Of a stretch of DNA of 58,665 nucleotides, positions 16,672 to 25,329 are shown piece by piece; within the stretch, counting starts at the first letter, position 1; every line of letters begins with the position of its first letter. Under the pieces are notes generated by a model. That model was not told where the DNA came from. It did no database searches and saw nothing but the letters and a program-made list of their open reading frames with translations. The stretch is from Flavobacterium bizetiae (GTDB lineage: Bacteria; Bacteroidota; Bacteroidia; Flavobacteriales; Flavobacteriaceae), in assembly GCF_902804475.1 (NCBI RefSeq), contig NZ_CADCSU010000121.1, positions 1-58,665 of the forward strand, given 5' to 3'. The position numbers were made by a program, and so were the translations under genes.

Positions 16672-16704
16672 AAAATCCGATTTATAAACATAAGTCGGAT
16701 TTTT
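16672..16704 (+). terminator. Terminator after the SUFU gene
   Basis: AAAATCCGATTTATAAACAT and AAGTCGGATTTTTA form the fourth member of the ATCCGATTT terminator set. Confidence 0.8.
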
Positions 16705-16707
16705 ATT

Positions 16708-16790
16708 TGGGCGTTCCCTTCGGTGGGGCTGTCCACTATATCTTTTATGGTGAACCCCACCATAAAAGGATACCGCTCCCATCCCTAACG
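16708..16790 (-). ncRNA. Structured intergenic element, copy C (inverted)
   Basis: Read on the minus strand this begins TTAGGGATGGGAGCGGTATC, then CTTTTATGGTG, a loop, CACCATAAAAGATATAG, and TGGACAGCCCCACCG. The core GGGAGCGGTATCCTTTT is the same as in copy B at 22800-22816, and the central hairpin is different in sequence. It occupies most of the SUFU/DUF1801 gap. Confidence 0.5.
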
Positions 16791-16924
16791 CAAACAAACG
16801 TTTTCATAAGAACATCCCTTTCTAAACCAAATTATTACAATAAAAAGATTATTTTAGCATAACTCAAAATTTATCTTCAAAACAATACCATTCAATTAGT
16901 TACCAACCAAAAAAGTTAATTATT

Positions 16925-17314
16925 ATGAATGCAGCCATACAAGAATACAACGATTCGCAAACTCCATCAGACAAAGAAATCTGTGATCAGTTAGCCCAAA
17001 TAATCACTCAGAACCTTCCCAATGCCGAAAATAAAATCTGGCACGCACATCCCGTTTGGTTCCTCGACGGAAATCCAATTGCAGGATACAGCAAACTAAA
17101 AAATGCTGTGCGCCTACTTTTCTGGAGCGGCCAATCTTTCGACGAAGAAAAACTCCTAAACGAAGGTTCTTTTAAAGCCGCAGAATCCCGTTATACCGCC
17201 GTCGACCAAATCAACAAAGACGATCTCGAACGATGGCTCAAAAAAGCACAGGAAATACAATGGGATTATAAAAATTTAATCAAAAGAAAAGGTGTTTTAA
17301 TACGATTAAAATAA
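16925..17314 (+). CDS. DUF1801 domain protein
   Basis: The 129-aa protein belongs to DUF1801 (YdhG-like fold). Typical segments are IWHAHPVWFLDGNPIAGYSK, RLLFWSGQSFDEE and a helical C-terminus (EIQWDYKNL). The family has no established biochemical role; some members are called iron chaperone-like by similarity to frataxin-fold proteins. It is one of three DUF1801 proteins in the window (others at 31015 and 38918). The downstream gene begins 43 bases later. Confidence 0.8.
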   Translation: MNAAIQEYNDSQTPSDKEICDQLAQIITQNLPNAENKIWHAHPVWFLDGNPIAGYSKLKNAVRLLFWSGQSFDEEKLLNEGSFKAAESRYTAVDQINKDDLERWLKKAQEIQWDYKNLIKRKGVLIRLK

Positions 17315-17356
17315 TAAATTTATCCTTTAGCATAAAGTCAAAAGCATTTTATACTT

Positions 17357-17911
17357 ATGAGTCGAAGAATCAAAAAAAGAATAGTAGAAAAAACCTCAAA
17401 AAAGGACACCATTGCTTTTATCATAAAAGTAATTTCAATTATACTCTGTCTTATCAGTTTTATATATGTAATAAGGCATTATCATAATTTTGTAATAGTA
17501 AAATTTGAGTTTTTACTTTACATCTACTTAATTGCCGGTCTTATATTTGGGCCCCTATTTTATAAATATCAAAAAAACTACGAAGGAAAAAATTTTAAAT
17601 CAGTAAACTATTTCGCTTCCATTCTCATAGTTTACGGTACAATTACCTGCGCCAGTTTTTTTCTTGCCAACGAATATTTGTCTACAAATACAGAGTACAT
17701 TGTAGTTTCGCCCATCTTCGAAAAACATGAAAGCTACAAAAGATCTCCCAACAGCATTGTCGTTCAGATCGAAGGCACCAAAAAAGAAATCAACATACAC
17801 AATTACGACTTTAAAGAAATAAGCATGTACAACTTTGCCGAAATAAAAATAAAGAAAGGATATTGGAATTTTCCCATTATACTCGAAACAAAACTCAGTA
17901 TAAGCAAATAA
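17357..17911 (+). CDS. Hypothetical membrane protein
   Basis: I do not recognise this 184-aa protein. A basic N-terminus (MSRRIKKRIVEKTSKK) precedes three predicted membrane helices (about 22-42, 53-71 and 87-107). A soluble C-terminal part (about 110-184) carries KRSPNSIVVQIEGTKKEIN. The topology suggests a small inner-membrane protein with one soluble beta-rich domain. It lies 43 bases after the DUF1801 gene and 29 before the next membrane protein, so the three may share a transcript. Confidence 0.6.
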   Translation: MSRRIKKRIVEKTSKKDTIAFIIKVISIILCLISFIYVIRHYHNFVIVKFEFLLYIYLIAGLIFGPLFYKYQKNYEGKNFKSVNYFASILIVYGTITCASFFLANEYLSTNTEYIVVSPIFEKHESYKRSPNSIVVQIEGTKKEINIHNYDFKEISMYNFAEIKIKKGYWNFPIILETKLSISK

Positions 17912-17939
17912 ACAGCCTTTATAAAGTCTAAAACTTATA

Positions 17940-18599
17940 ATGAACAAAGAACAAATAATACCACTCTTAATTTATTCTCACGCTGTATTTGGCGGCATTG
18001 CTCTCCTATCCGGACTAATTGCACTTATCGTTAAAAAAGGAAAAAACATACACAAAAAATCAGGAAAGCTTTTTTATTACTGCATGCTTTTATCTGCCCT
18101 AACCGCTTTAATTATAGCCGTTTTACCTCAACATCAAAGTCCGTTTTTATTCGCCATAGGCATTTTTAGTTCTTATTTTATCATAACGGGTTACAGAGCC
18201 CTAAGATTCAAAAATAAAAATATCGATCTTAAAACCGACAAACTTATTTCAGGCATTATGATTTTTACCGCCGTCATAATGGTGGTATACAATCCTCTTG
18301 TACATCAAAAAATAAATATTGTTTTAACCGTTTTGGGTATCGTCGGATTTGTTTTTTCAACCCGTGACCTAATTCTTTACAAAAATATAGAGAAACTAAA
18401 TACCGCCTGGCTAAAACTACATTTAGGAAAAATGATTGGCGGATACATCTCAGCCACAACCGCCTTTGTCGTAGTAAACAATTTCTTTACAAGTTTTTAT
18501 GGCTGGTTTGTACCCGGAATAATTGGCGGATTTTATATTATTTACTGGATTAAAAAAGTAAATAAAACACAACAACAAACACAGATAAATCTGGAATAA
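17940..18599 (+). CDS. DUF2306-like multi-pass membrane protein
   Basis: The 219-aa protein has about seven hydrophobic helices covering nearly its whole length. It starts with a His-containing first helix (YSHAVFGGIALLSGLIALIV) and a HKKSGKLFYYCMLLSAL segment. This pattern (H in helix 1, then KKGKNIHKKSGKLFYY) resembles DUF2306-type membrane proteins. The function is unknown. It ends with a Lys/Gln-rich tail. The PhzF gene starts 20 bases later, so cotranscription is likely. Confidence 0.6.
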   Translation: MNKEQIIPLLIYSHAVFGGIALLSGLIALIVKKGKNIHKKSGKLFYYCMLLSALTALIIAVLPQHQSPFLFAIGIFSSYFIITGYRALRFKNKNIDLKTDKLISGIMIFTAVIMVVYNPLVHQKINIVLTVLGIVGFVFSTRDLILYKNIEKLNTAWLKLHLGKMIGGYISATTAFVVVNNFFTSFYGWFVPGIIGGFYIIYWIKKVNKTQQQTQINLE

Positions 18600-18618
18600 A
18601 AAACATCGCAAAACAATA

Positions 18619-19521
18619 ATGAAAAAACTCATAACCTATCAAATTGATTCTTTTACAAAAGAAAAATTCAAAGGAAATCCGGCGCGAGTTGTCATCAATG
18701 CCGATGAACTAACCGATTACGAAATGCAACAGATCGCCAGAGAATTAAACAACTCCGAAACGGCATTTCTTTTCGCTCCAGACAGTGACGATTGCGATGG
18801 CGTGATTCGTTATTTTACCCCAAATACTGAAGTACCTATTTGTGGACACGCGACAATTGCAGCCATGTATGCAAAAGCAATCGAAGAAAAACTGGATTCC
18901 TGCATTTTAAGGTTTAAAACTAAAATTGGTATTCTCCCATTTGAAATTATCAAGGAAAATGAAGATTATCAAATTTTAATGACTCAGGGAAATTTCGAAC
19001 TCGGCGATGTTTTTGATTCCGCTGTAACTCAAAAAATGATAACAGCATTGGGATTACAAAAATCAGATCTTGATGAAAAATGTCCTGTTCAAATTGCCTC
19101 TACGGGACATTCTAAAGTAATGATCGGGATAAAAAGCCGTGAGAAACTCAATAATTTATCTCCAATTTACAATGATTTAGCCCAACTAAGTAACGAAATT
19201 AACTGCAATGGTTATTTCGTTTTTACTTTCGATTCAGACGATCAGGATGTTTTGACATACGGCAGAATGTTTGCGCCCGCAATTGGTATAAATGAAGATC
19301 CTGTAACCGGAAACGCAAATGGCCCGTTAGGAGGCTATCTGGTACAAAACAATATCATCGATTATAAAAACAACACATTTGAATTTAACGGAAAACAAGG
19401 TGAAAAAATAGATCGTCTTGGTGTAATAAAAGTTAAAGTCGTAACCGAAGAAAACAAACCAAAATTGATTCAGATAAAAGGCGACGCTGTAGTTGTCTTT
19501 AGAGCCGAAATAGAAATCTAG
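18619..19521 (+). CDS. PhzF family isomerase/epimerase
   Basis: The 300-aa protein shows the PhzF fold of two similar halves. Diagnostic motifs are KGNPARVV, LNNSETAFLF (catalytic Glu), RYFTPNTEVPICGHATIAA (about 71-90), and EDPVTGNANGPLGGYL in the C-terminal half. PhzF itself isomerises a phenazine precursor, but most relatives act on other small molecules and no phenazine genes are nearby. It is 20 bases downstream of a membrane protein gene. The specific substrate is unknown. Confidence 0.9.
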   Translation: MKKLITYQIDSFTKEKFKGNPARVVINADELTDYEMQQIARELNNSETAFLFAPDSDDCDGVIRYFTPNTEVPICGHATIAAMYAKAIEEKLDSCILRFKTKIGILPFEIIKENEDYQILMTQGNFELGDVFDSAVTQKMITALGLQKSDLDEKCPVQIASTGHSKVMIGIKSREKLNNLSPIYNDLAQLSNEINCNGYFVFTFDSDDQDVLTYGRMFAPAIGINEDPVTGNANGPLGGYLVQNNIIDYKNNTFEFNGKQGEKIDRLGVIKVKVVTEENKPKLIQIKGDAVVVFRAEIEI

Positions 19522-19555
19522 TAGAACAATAGTTAAGTGAGATAAAAAAACTATT

Positions 19556-19975
19556 ATGATAATACGAGAAATTAAAAATACCGATTTTGATGTTTTAAGA
19601 AAACTGTTCCTGAAGGAAAGACAAGATACATTTTTCTGGCTCGATCCTACAGAATTTAAATTAGACGATTTTGAAAAACACATAAAAGGAGAATTGGTCT
19701 TAGTTGCTATAGACCAGGAAATTCCCGTTGGTTTTATTTCGATCTGGATGCCTAATAACTTTATTCACCATTTTTATGTCGATCAAAAATATCAGGGCAA
19801 AGGCGTTGGGACTTTATTATTAAACGCTGCAATTCAGAAAACGCTCCTGCCCATTACCTTAAAATGTTTAAAAGAAAATACAAAAGCCGTTGCCTTTTAT
19901 AGAAAAAAAGGATTTATTGAAAAAGAAATAGGCCCATCTGAACATGGAGATTATATTTTGTTTGAGTTAATGTAA
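19556..19975 (+). CDS. GNAT family N-acetyltransferase
   Basis: The 139-aa protein is a compact GNAT domain. Motif A is visible as HHFYVDQKYQGKGVGTLLL (about 71-89, acetyl-CoA pyrophosphate loop QGKGVG), followed by ENTKAVAFYRKKGF (motif B). It would transfer an acetyl group from acetyl-CoA to an amine; the acceptor is unknown. It follows the PhzF gene by 34 bases. Confidence 0.9.
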   Translation: MIIREIKNTDFDVLRKLFLKERQDTFFWLDPTEFKLDDFEKHIKGELVLVAIDQEIPVGFISIWMPNNFIHHFYVDQKYQGKGVGTLLLNAAIQKTLLPITLKCLKENTKAVAFYRKKGFIEKEIGPSEHGDYILFELM

Positions 19976-20044
19976 CAGATAACTAAAGATTTAATCGCAA
20001 AAAATAGAAATTGATCATAAACCAAACCATCATTAAACCCAAAA

Positions 20045-20455
20045 ATGGCAAATACTTTTTACTCCTACTTAGCATTTATAACACCCACTTCAGATGCGAG
20101 TCTGATTGCTTTAAAAAACAATCTGGAAACTTTTTATGAAAGACCGGTAATAGAAAACAAGCCTGAAATTGTATTAGAGGACAATCAGATCAATATTATA
20201 TTTGATGATGAATATCAATTATATATTGCATTTTCTGAAGAAGAATATGTTAATGAAGAAGCCCTCGAGATCGCACAAGAACAGCAACTGGATTGGAATG
20301 AAAATACTTTTGACAAAACAGCATTAGAAACCTGCCGCAAAAGATTTGAGATTTGGGGCGATGACGATTTTGATATGGATTATTTTAATGACAGCTTATT
20401 TGTAATCGAACAAATAGAGCAATTTAGCAATGTAATTATTTTTGCAATACAATAA
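20045..20455 (+). CDS. Hypothetical acidic protein
   Basis: This 136-aa protein has no family I can name. It is strongly acidic (many Asp/Glu, including GDDDFDMDYFND), has no signal peptide or membrane helix, and begins MANTFYSYLAFITPTSD. Small acidic soluble proteins of this type often act as inhibitors or immunity proteins, but nothing here proves it. It has no cotranscribed neighbour. Confidence 0.55.
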   Translation: MANTFYSYLAFITPTSDASLIALKNNLETFYERPVIENKPEIVLEDNQINIIFDDEYQLYIAFSEEEYVNEEALEIAQEQQLDWNENTFDKTALETCRKRFEIWGDDDFDMDYFNDSLFVIEQIEQFSNVIIFAIQ

Positions 20456-20601
20456 TTTAGTCCGGAATTGTATTTTTATTTCATTTGAACTTTCACTACT
20501 CAATATTAAGAAAATGTAAAGTTTTAAGAAATTACACAAAAAATACGCAACCATTTACAGGTTTTACATCTATTAATTAAACCAACGTAAAATCTATAAC
20601 T

Positions 20602-21018
20602 ATGAAAAAATTGCTTCTATTAATCGCAATTGTCTTATTTTGTTCTTGCAGTAATGATGATAAAAATTCATCAGAAAATCAATTAAAAGGAGAATGGTCC
20701 CTAATTAGTATTTCCGGCGGAATTAATTCCCAGTCTTCACCAAAACCTGAACAGAAAATTACAATCGAGTTTGCTGCTAATATCCTAAAAACATATAACA
20801 ATGGAACTTTAACTAATACTCAGGCCTTTTCTTATCAAACAAAAAAATCAATTTTTGGCGATATCAAAAAAATGATAGAGGTTCAAAGTAATTTAATAGC
20901 AAACGATATTCCTAAACTGCAATCTTTTGAAATTAAAGGAGATGAATTGTACTTAAAAGATGAATGTTATGATTGTTATACTTACAAATATGCGAGAATA
21001 AATGCTGCGAAGTTGTAA
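20602..21018 (+). CDS. Lipocalin-like lipoprotein
   Basis: The 138-aa protein has a lipoprotein signal peptide ending VLFCSC; C16 or C18 is the likely lipidated residue. A small beta-barrel domain begins LKGEWSLISISGG, typical of the lipocalin-like proteins of Bacteroidota. A closing CYDCYTYKYAR segment contains two cysteines that could form a disulfide or bind metal. It is expected to be anchored in the outer membrane or periplasm. Function is unknown. Confidence 0.7.
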   Translation: MKKLLLLIAIVLFCSCSNDDKNSSENQLKGEWSLISISGGINSQSSPKPEQKITIEFAANILKTYNNGTLTNTQAFSYQTKKSIFGDIKKMIEVQSNLIANDIPKLQSFEIKGDELYLKDECYDCYTYKYARINAAKL

Positions 21019-21057
21019 AGAACTTTAATAACATCTACATACACCCTTCAAAAAAAA

Positions 21058-21092
21058 TCTGCTTTTAGTAATACATCTAAAAGCGGTTTTTT
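21058..21092 (+). terminator. Terminator after the lipocalin-like gene
   Basis: CTGCTTTTAG pairs with CTAAAAGCGG (with a G-U pair) around TAATACAT, followed by a T-run. Confidence 0.8.
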
Positions 21093-21191
21093 ATTTTTAA
21101 TTCCCTTTTTACAGCGATACTATCAAATCTCTGTTTTGGTTTTAATTTGTATTTTCGTTGAAAAGAAAAACGGTCATTTAAAAAATATTTT

Positions 21192-21977
21192 ATGGAAGAA
21201 ACATTACCTGAAAAATCAATTTTTGAAGAAATACCAACAGAAAAAATTTATACTGAAAAAGCAATTCGTGTTGGGACTTTTTTAGGAGGTCCGTTAGTTG
21301 CCGGTTATTTTATGGCAGAAAATTTTAAAGTTTTTGGCGATTCTGACAAGGCAAAAAAAACATGGATTATCACAATACTGGCAACCCTCTGTATCTTTGC
21401 CCTTATATTTTTTGTTCCTGAAAATATTCTAGATAAGATTCCTAATATTGTCTTTCCGCTTATCTATATGGGGATTGCGGCTTATTATACCAAACTATAT
21501 CAGGAAAAACTAATCAATGAACACATCGAAAGTGGTGGCGAACAATTTAACTGGGGCCGTACAATCGTAATTTCTATTATCGGCATTTCAATTCTTCTTG
21601 GTGCTGTTTTTAGTACTTATTTTTTGACCGAAACTGCCAACGGAAGACTTACAGAGTCAACAAAAACATACGGCGCGATGCAACATCAAATTGTGTATCA
21701 AAACAATATTGATGAAAATGAAGTCGATAAAATTGCCGAAGTTTTTAAAAAGACTACTTTTTTTGACGATGCCCTGACCAAATATGTGTATCTCGAAAAG
21801 ATCAATAATAACTACGAAATATCCATTTCGTGCAATGAATCTGTTAAAGACGATGTAACTGCATCACAACCTTTTGTAGAATTAAGAAACAACATGCAAA
21901 AGTTTTTCCCTGACAATAAGATCATTTTTAAGCTTGTGGTGAATAGTCTTGATAATGTGGTAAAACGAATTGAATAA
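21192..21977 (+). CDS. Hypothetical membrane protein
   Basis: This 261-aa protein is not assigned to a family. It has a charged N-terminus of about 25 residues, four likely membrane helices (about 33-48, 58-76, 85-101 and 125-147) and a C-terminal soluble domain of about 110 residues (from TETANGRLTES). The arrangement suggests a membrane-anchored domain on one side of the inner membrane. The following membrane gene starts 14 bases later, so the two probably form an operon. Confidence 0.6.
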   Translation: MEETLPEKSIFEEIPTEKIYTEKAIRVGTFLGGPLVAGYFMAENFKVFGDSDKAKKTWIITILATLCIFALIFFVPENILDKIPNIVFPLIYMGIAAYYTKLYQEKLINEHIESGGEQFNWGRTIVISIIGISILLGAVFSTYFLTETANGRLTESTKTYGAMQHQIVYQNNIDENEVDKIAEVFKKTTFFDDALTKYVYLEKINNNYEISISCNESVKDDVTASQPFVELRNNMQKFFPDNKIIFKLVVNSLDNVVKRIE

Positions 21978-21991
21978 ATATAATTGTACTG

Positions 21992-22618
21992 ATGAGTAAA
22001 ACCAAAAATGAAACAGCAATTGAAAATACACTAATAATTGTAGGTAATCCTAATTTACTTTTAATTGGTTTGGGTATTTTTACACTGCTGCTTTCTGTAA
22101 CTATTGCTTATTTTACCTTTAATATTAATTATTTCATCCATTATTCAACAGAAAATATTTTTGTTTGGGTATTTGCTCTCTCGATTTTATTATTTGCTGC
22201 TTTAAGCATCTACATGATTTTAACTGTAAAGAAAGTTATACTTACCCATACCGGTTTAAAAATTGCATATCCTTTGTTGTTTTCGTCACGCGATATTCAT
22301 TTTGATGATGTTTGCAATGTTTACGATCAGGATTATGATATAAAAGGTTCTCATAATTTTAAAAAATATGATATCTATAAAGGCAAAAAAACGATAATCG
22401 AACTTTATGACGCTAAGAACATTGTAATTACTTCTCTCGAGATTACAAATTATGCGATTCTTGCTCAAAATTTAAAGAACATTACCAAGCCTTACTTTAA
22501 GATAAAAACCCATTATTATGACAATATTGTTAATACACAGCGGTATGGCTGGTTTGTATTTTGGGTTTTCTTTATTTATTTTTTAATCGCGTATATCATC
22601 TATAAAAAATATTCGTGA
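21992..22618 (+). CDS. Hypothetical membrane protein, PH-like core
   Basis: The 208-aa protein has two N-terminal helices (about 23-48 and 56-76), a soluble middle (about 80-180; KKVILTHTGLKIAYPLLFSS, then VCNVYDQDYD) and one C-terminal helix (about 185-203). The soluble part resembles the bacterial PH-like domains that follow paired helices, but that is a weak resemblance. It is paired with the upstream membrane protein gene. Confidence 0.55.
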   Translation: MSKTKNETAIENTLIIVGNPNLLLIGLGIFTLLLSVTIAYFTFNINYFIHYSTENIFVWVFALSILLFAALSIYMILTVKKVILTHTGLKIAYPLLFSSRDIHFDDVCNVYDQDYDIKGSHNFKKYDIYKGKKTIIELYDAKNIVITSLEITNYAILAQNLKNITKPYFKIKTHYYDNIVNTQRYGWFVFWVFFIYFLIAYIIYKKYS

Positions 22619-22789
22619 TTCTTTATGAAACAGGATTAAGATAGCACGCTGATTAAACGGATTTAAGCAGATTTACTGAGATCTTTTTTTGCTTTGAAAG
22701 TGATATTGCAAATTGACGTCATTATTTTTATCTCATAGTCAGTTAATATACCCCTACCTTCATTTCTTATAAATGAAAAACTTTTGGTC

Positions 22790-22860
22790 TAGCCCCGATG
22801 GGAGCGGTATCCTTTTTCTTGTTTCTTTAACAAGAAAAAGATATAGTGTACAGCGGGACA
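22790..22860 (+). ncRNA. Structured intergenic element, copy B
   Basis: It starts TAGCCCCGATGGGAGCGG, continues TATCCTTTTTCTTGTT, a short loop, AACAAGAAAAAGATATAG, and ends ACAGCGGGACA. The right-hand GATTAGCTCC end seen in copies A and D is lost or diverged. The central stem (22812-22838) differs in sequence from the other copies while the flanks are conserved. Confidence 0.5.
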
Positions 22861-22939
22861 AATGGTTATTGCAAAAGCTTTATTCTTCTGCTCCTTATTA
22901 AATAAACACAAATTTTAATTAATAAAAAACAAATATTTA

Positions 22940-22968
22940 TTGATAAACAATAAATTTATATATCTTTG
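22940..22968 (+). promoter_or_regulatory. Putative promoter of the DUF2975-HTH operon
   Basis: TTG at 22940-22942 and TATCTTTG at 22961-22968, spaced by 18 bases, fit the Bacteroidota -33/-7 promoter. The ATG is 29 bases downstream at 22998. This is one of the best promoter matches in the window. Confidence 0.6.
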
Positions 22969-22997
22969 TATCATATAATTTTTTAAATCAAAATATT

Positions 22998-23537
22998 ATG
23001 TCTACAAAATCAGTTTACATTTTAAAGCTCCTGAACATAGTGTCATGGATTGCTTTTATCGGACTTTGCGTAAAAGCAGGTTCGCTTTTGGCCTCATACG
23101 GGGTTAGTATGTTTATTAGTGAAGTTGGGGCAAAAAATCTGCCTTTGGGTTTAGATTTGTCAGCATTAAAGGCTTATGATCAAATCGATTATTCGATTAT
23201 GGTTTTCTGCCTTACCGCAATTACCATTTTTGAAGCTTTAATATTTTATGCGGTCATTCAGATTTTCCTGAAAATTAATTTTGTTAGTCCGTTTCATGAA
23301 ACAATTGGAAAACTGATTCAAAAAATGAGTGGTTTTTCGCTTATTGTCGGGCTTTTGAGTAATGTAACCGTTTCGTATTCGGAAAAATTTACTGCTATGG
23401 GAATTCAGCTTCCTAATTTAATGGAACATATAGGTCTTGGAGATGCCTTTTTATTTTTTGCCGGCATTTTATATTTCATCTCACAACTTTTTGCAAAAGG
23501 AATTGAACTGCAAAAGGAAAGTGAATTAACCATATAA
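22998..23537 (+). CDS. DUF2975 membrane protein
   Basis: The 179-aa protein has four membrane helices (about 10-30, 68-92, 108-127 and 146-163), with the short loop NFVSPFHETIGKLIQKMSGF typical of DUF2975. Its function is unknown. DUF2975 genes are commonly followed by a small Cro/CI-type regulator, as here 3 bases downstream, implying a membrane protein and repressor pair that act together. A good promoter lies upstream. Confidence 0.85.
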   Translation: MSTKSVYILKLLNIVSWIAFIGLCVKAGSLLASYGVSMFISEVGAKNLPLGLDLSALKAYDQIDYSIMVFCLTAITIFEALIFYAVIQIFLKINFVSPFHETIGKLIQKMSGFSLIVGLLSNVTVSYSEKFTAMGIQLPNLMEHIGLGDAFLFFAGILYFISQLFAKGIELQKESELTI

Positions 23538-23540
23538 ATT

Positions 23541-23747
23541 ATGCCAATTATAGTAAATCTCGACGTTATGATGGCAAAACGAAAAATGTCATTGAATGAG
23601 CTTTCGGAAAAAGTCGACCTGACGCTTTCGAATCTTTCGATATTAAAAACAGGCAAAGCAAAAGCCGTTAGGTTTAGTACGCTCGAAGCAATTTGTAAAG
23701 TTTTAGAATGCCAGCCGGGAGACATTTTAGAGTTTATCCCTGAATAA
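23541..23747 (+). CDS. Small Cro/CI-family HTH regulator (YozG-like)
   Basis: The 68-aa protein is a single helix-turn-helix domain: MMAKRKMSLNELSEKVDLTL followed by SNLSILKTGKAKAVRFSTLEA. The ending CQPGDILEFIPE is the standard close of this family. It starts 3 bases after the DUF2975 stop, so the two are translated from one message. It probably controls its own operon; the targets are not known. Confidence 0.92.
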   Translation: MPIIVNLDVMMAKRKMSLNELSEKVDLTLSNLSILKTGKAKAVRFSTLEAICKVLECQPGDILEFIPE

Positions 23748-23840
23748 TTTTTTTAATAATCACAGTACGGCATATTTTAAAAATGTAAATAAAATCTTAT
23801 ATTTACTTTTTTTATATTTTTAAAATATGTCCAATACTCT

Positions 23841-24227
23841 ATGCCTTTTACTACTTACATTTCTCTTTTATCCTGCGAAAATAAAGAGACAGGCCCGGAA
23901 CAATTGCCTCAGCATCATAGTTTAATTTACTTTAAAACTTCTACTGCTGCTGAATTGGGCGATAAAAATTGGTTCGAACTTCAGCCTAAATTGAATGATA
24001 AATTAAAAGTGGAATATATTGATGATATAATCTTTGTATCCAGATTTATTGAAGTAAATGCCTGTACCAATTATGCGGGGGATGTTGCAATAAAAAGAGA
24101 TTCTATTTTACTTATTCATAAAGCCCTGTCAGGCGACGCGTGTACCTCGACCGCTATTGATAAAGTGACCTACATCATCAAAAATCCTCAAATGAAAAAA
24201 TATAGAATAATCCTTAAACATGAATAA
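23841..24227 (+). CDS. Hypothetical protein, possible short-signal lipoprotein
   Basis: I do not recognise this 128-aa protein. It begins MPFTTYISLLSCENKET; LLSC looks like a lipobox, but the leader is only 11 residues and lacks the usual positive charge, so export is uncertain. No upstream in-frame ATG exists before a stop at 23790. Two further cysteines lie at NACTNY and GDACTS. It overlaps the following lipoprotein gene by 8 bases, so the two are translationally coupled. Confidence 0.5.
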   Translation: MPFTTYISLLSCENKETGPEQLPQHHSLIYFKTSTAAELGDKNWFELQPKLNDKLKVEYIDDIIFVSRFIEVNACTNYAGDVAIKRDSILLIHKALSGDACTSTAIDKVTYIIKNPQMKKYRIILKHE

Positions 24228-24645
24228 GATTATACTAACATTTCTCGTTGCAACGCTATTCTGGAACTGTACGCAAAATGATAAAGACCGCTTTTCTAAC
24301 TATGAACTAATTAGTACAAAAGAAGAAGTTATAAAGATAAAATTTATTGAGTGGGCCACTACCGACAGACCCGGTTTTATCACTGAAGAAAACTATAATG
24401 CTAAAAAAAATGATAGTACTTTAATTGAATATTGTTTTTATCTTGATACTAAAAATAGTAATATCCAGAGCTTTTCTGCCAAAAATATTGAGAAACTAAA
24501 TGACGGAAAAACAATTGAGTTAACCGGAAGATATTATAAAACCAAAACATTTGATGCTATTTTTCCCTATAAAGAATTTAACAACTACAGTTTTAAACCA
24601 AAGGACGGTTACTTTACTGTTTTTGTTTATGAATCTGTAAAATAA
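24220..24645 (+). CDS. Hypothetical lipoprotein
   Basis: The 141-aa protein has a short lipoprotein signal (MNKIILTFLVATLFWNC, with C17 lipidated) and then a soluble domain with no recognised family. Its start lies inside the end of the preceding gene (8-base overlap), which indicates coupled expression. It is expected to sit in the periplasm or outer membrane, probably with the upstream protein. Confidence 0.6.
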   Translation: MNKIILTFLVATLFWNCTQNDKDRFSNYELISTKEEVIKIKFIEWATTDRPGFITEENYNAKKNDSTLIEYCFYLDTKNSNIQSFSAKNIEKLNDGKTIELTGRYYKTKTFDAIFPYKEFNNYSFKPKDGYFTVFVYESVK

Positions 24646-24741
24646 TTCGTCTTATATGCCCCTTAAAACTGTCTTTTTTAATCCCTAAACTATTGATTAT
24701 TAAACATTAAATTTGTTATACTAATTTCTAAATCAGATAAA

Positions 24742-25227
24742 ATGAGTGCAACAGATTTTACCACAACAATACAAGTAGACCAATCTCCTGAAGAAGTTTT
24801 TAATGCCGTAACCAATGTTCGGGGTTGGTGGTCTGAAGAAATAGAAGGCAACACGGCTAAATTGAACGATGAATTTAACTATCATTATGAAGATATTCAT
24901 CGTTGTAAAGTAAAACTGATTGAGGTAATCGAAAATCAGAAAATCGTTTGGCTGGTTGAAGAAAACTATTTTAAATTCACCCAAGACAAAACAGAATGGA
25001 CGGGAACAAAACCTACTTTTGAGATTGCTGAAAAAGACGGTAAAACAGAACTTCGTTTTACGCATTTTGGTTTAACCTCAGAATACGAATGTTTTGAAAT
25101 ATGCCAGGGCGCCTGGACCAATTACATTCAGAATAGTTTGAAAAAACTAATTACAACCGAAAAAGGCGAACCCAATGCCACCGGAAAACCACAAACCGAA
25201 AACGAGAAGAAATTGTCTCAAAATTAA
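24742..25227 (+). CDS. SRPBCC (AHSA1-like) protein
   Basis: The 161-aa protein starts SATDFTTTIQVDQSPEEVFNAVTNVRGWWSE, the typical opening of the START/Bet v1-like AHSA1 family. It has a hydrophobic-cavity fold and a C-terminal helix around GAWTNYIQNSLKKLI. No catalytic residues can be assigned. Relatives bind small hydrophobic ligands or assist chaperones. A Lys/Glu-rich tail ends the protein. A second SRPBCC gene lies at 38280. Confidence 0.85.
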   Translation: MSATDFTTTIQVDQSPEEVFNAVTNVRGWWSEEIEGNTAKLNDEFNYHYEDIHRCKVKLIEVIENQKIVWLVEENYFKFTQDKTEWTGTKPTFEIAEKDGKTELRFTHFGLTSEYECFEICQGAWTNYIQNSLKKLITTEKGEPNATGKPQTENEKKLSQN

Positions 25228-25329
25228 TTCGGTCTTTTTGACTTCCATTTTTAGACTACGACAAAAATAGTTTTGGCTAAATCTGCCCGATGAATCTTGC
25301 GCAACTTTGTACTATAAAAATAGAGACAA

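Larger units (their letters stand above)
22619..22997. other. Gene-free gap holding repeats and a promoter
   Basis: This 379-base gap contains a degenerate repeat at 22631-22690 (like 1472-1650), structured element copy B at 22790-22860, and a promoter at 22940-22968 for the DUF2975 gene. No open frame worth calling was found. Confidence 0.6.

Noticed and set aside
14251..16704. Integron cassette array (attC-like sites after each gene)
   Set aside because: The hairpins end in T-runs and lack the attC core sites; no integron integrase is present. They read as terminators.
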